Shown here in pieces: positions 7,156 to 7,182 of a stretch of 7,182 bases of DNA. Under the pieces are notes generated by a model. The model worked only from the letters and a program-made list of their open reading frames with translations, made no database searches and had not been told where the DNA came from. The translations under genes and the position numbers were made by a program. This DNA comes from an uncultured Synergistales bacterium (lineage in GTDB: Bacteria; Synergistota; Synergistia; Synergistales; Aminobacteriaceae): contig CAJOEQ010000041.1 of assembly GCA_905233515.1 (NCBI GenBank), positions 1-7,182 on the forward strand, given 5' to 3'. Numbering within the stretch: position 1 is the first letter of the stretch; each line of letters starts with the position of its first letter.

Positions 7156-7182
7156 TTTTACTCTATTATTCTACTCCCACCC

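Noticed and set aside
1..7182. A new defence, mobile or regulatory system
   Set aside because: All five genes are recognisable metabolic enzymes with intact motifs. No repeats, transposase, integrase, toxin-antitoxin pair or unexplained long open frame was seen.

Overview
The window carries five complete or near-complete genes, packed almost without gaps, that form the core of a sugar (probably pentose) catabolic locus. Four genes lie on the minus strand and read right to left: a glycerol-kinase-like FGGY kinase (5638-7107), a full-length transketolase (3687-5600), a second FGGY kinase of the xylulokinase/ribulokinase type (2087-3685) and a transaldolase (1035-2075). A fifth gene, an aldose 1-epimerase (4-1038), is on the plus strand and converges on the transaldolase; the two reading frames overlap by 4 bp at their stop codons. 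The minus-strand genes are spaced 37, 1 and 11 bp apart and each has a readable Shine-Dalgarno sequence, so they look like one operon.

Functional reading: the epimerase interconverts sugar anomers at entry. The 532-aa kinase would phosphorylate a ketopentose. Transketolase and transaldolase would then pass the pentose phosphate through the non-oxidative pentose phosphate pathway to fructose-6-phosphate and glyceraldehyde-3-phosphate. From memory, this gene set resembles the arabinose locus of Clostridium acetobutylicum (ribulokinase AraK, transaldolase, transketolase, aldose epimerase), which makes L-arabinose a reasonable but unproven substrate. No isomerase, 4-epimerase, transporter or regulator lies inside the window. 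The role of the first kinase is the least certain: it is built like glycerol kinase, but two residues that contact glycerol in that enzyme are changed.

Organism: the DNA is AT-rich (roughly 40% GC by eye), with strong purine-rich ribosome-binding sites and a TTG start. This fits an anaerobic fermentative bacterium such as a Clostridia or Synergistota member of a gut community. This is a guess from composition and gene content, and I cannot name a genus. Both strands share the same unusual excess of the words GAGTC and GACTC, so all genes appear to belong to the same genome.

There is no stretch of 300 bases without a gene. The only sizeable non-coding pieces are the 75 bp right of the first kinase (7108-7182), which hold a strong ribosome-binding site and a weak promoter candidate, and the 37-bp AT-rich gap at 5601-5637. 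I found no RNA genes, mobile elements, CRISPR arrays or sizeable repeats. This is mainly an ordinary metabolic locus, not evidence for a new system; the best leads are the altered substrate pocket of the first kinase and the GA(G/C)TC word bias.
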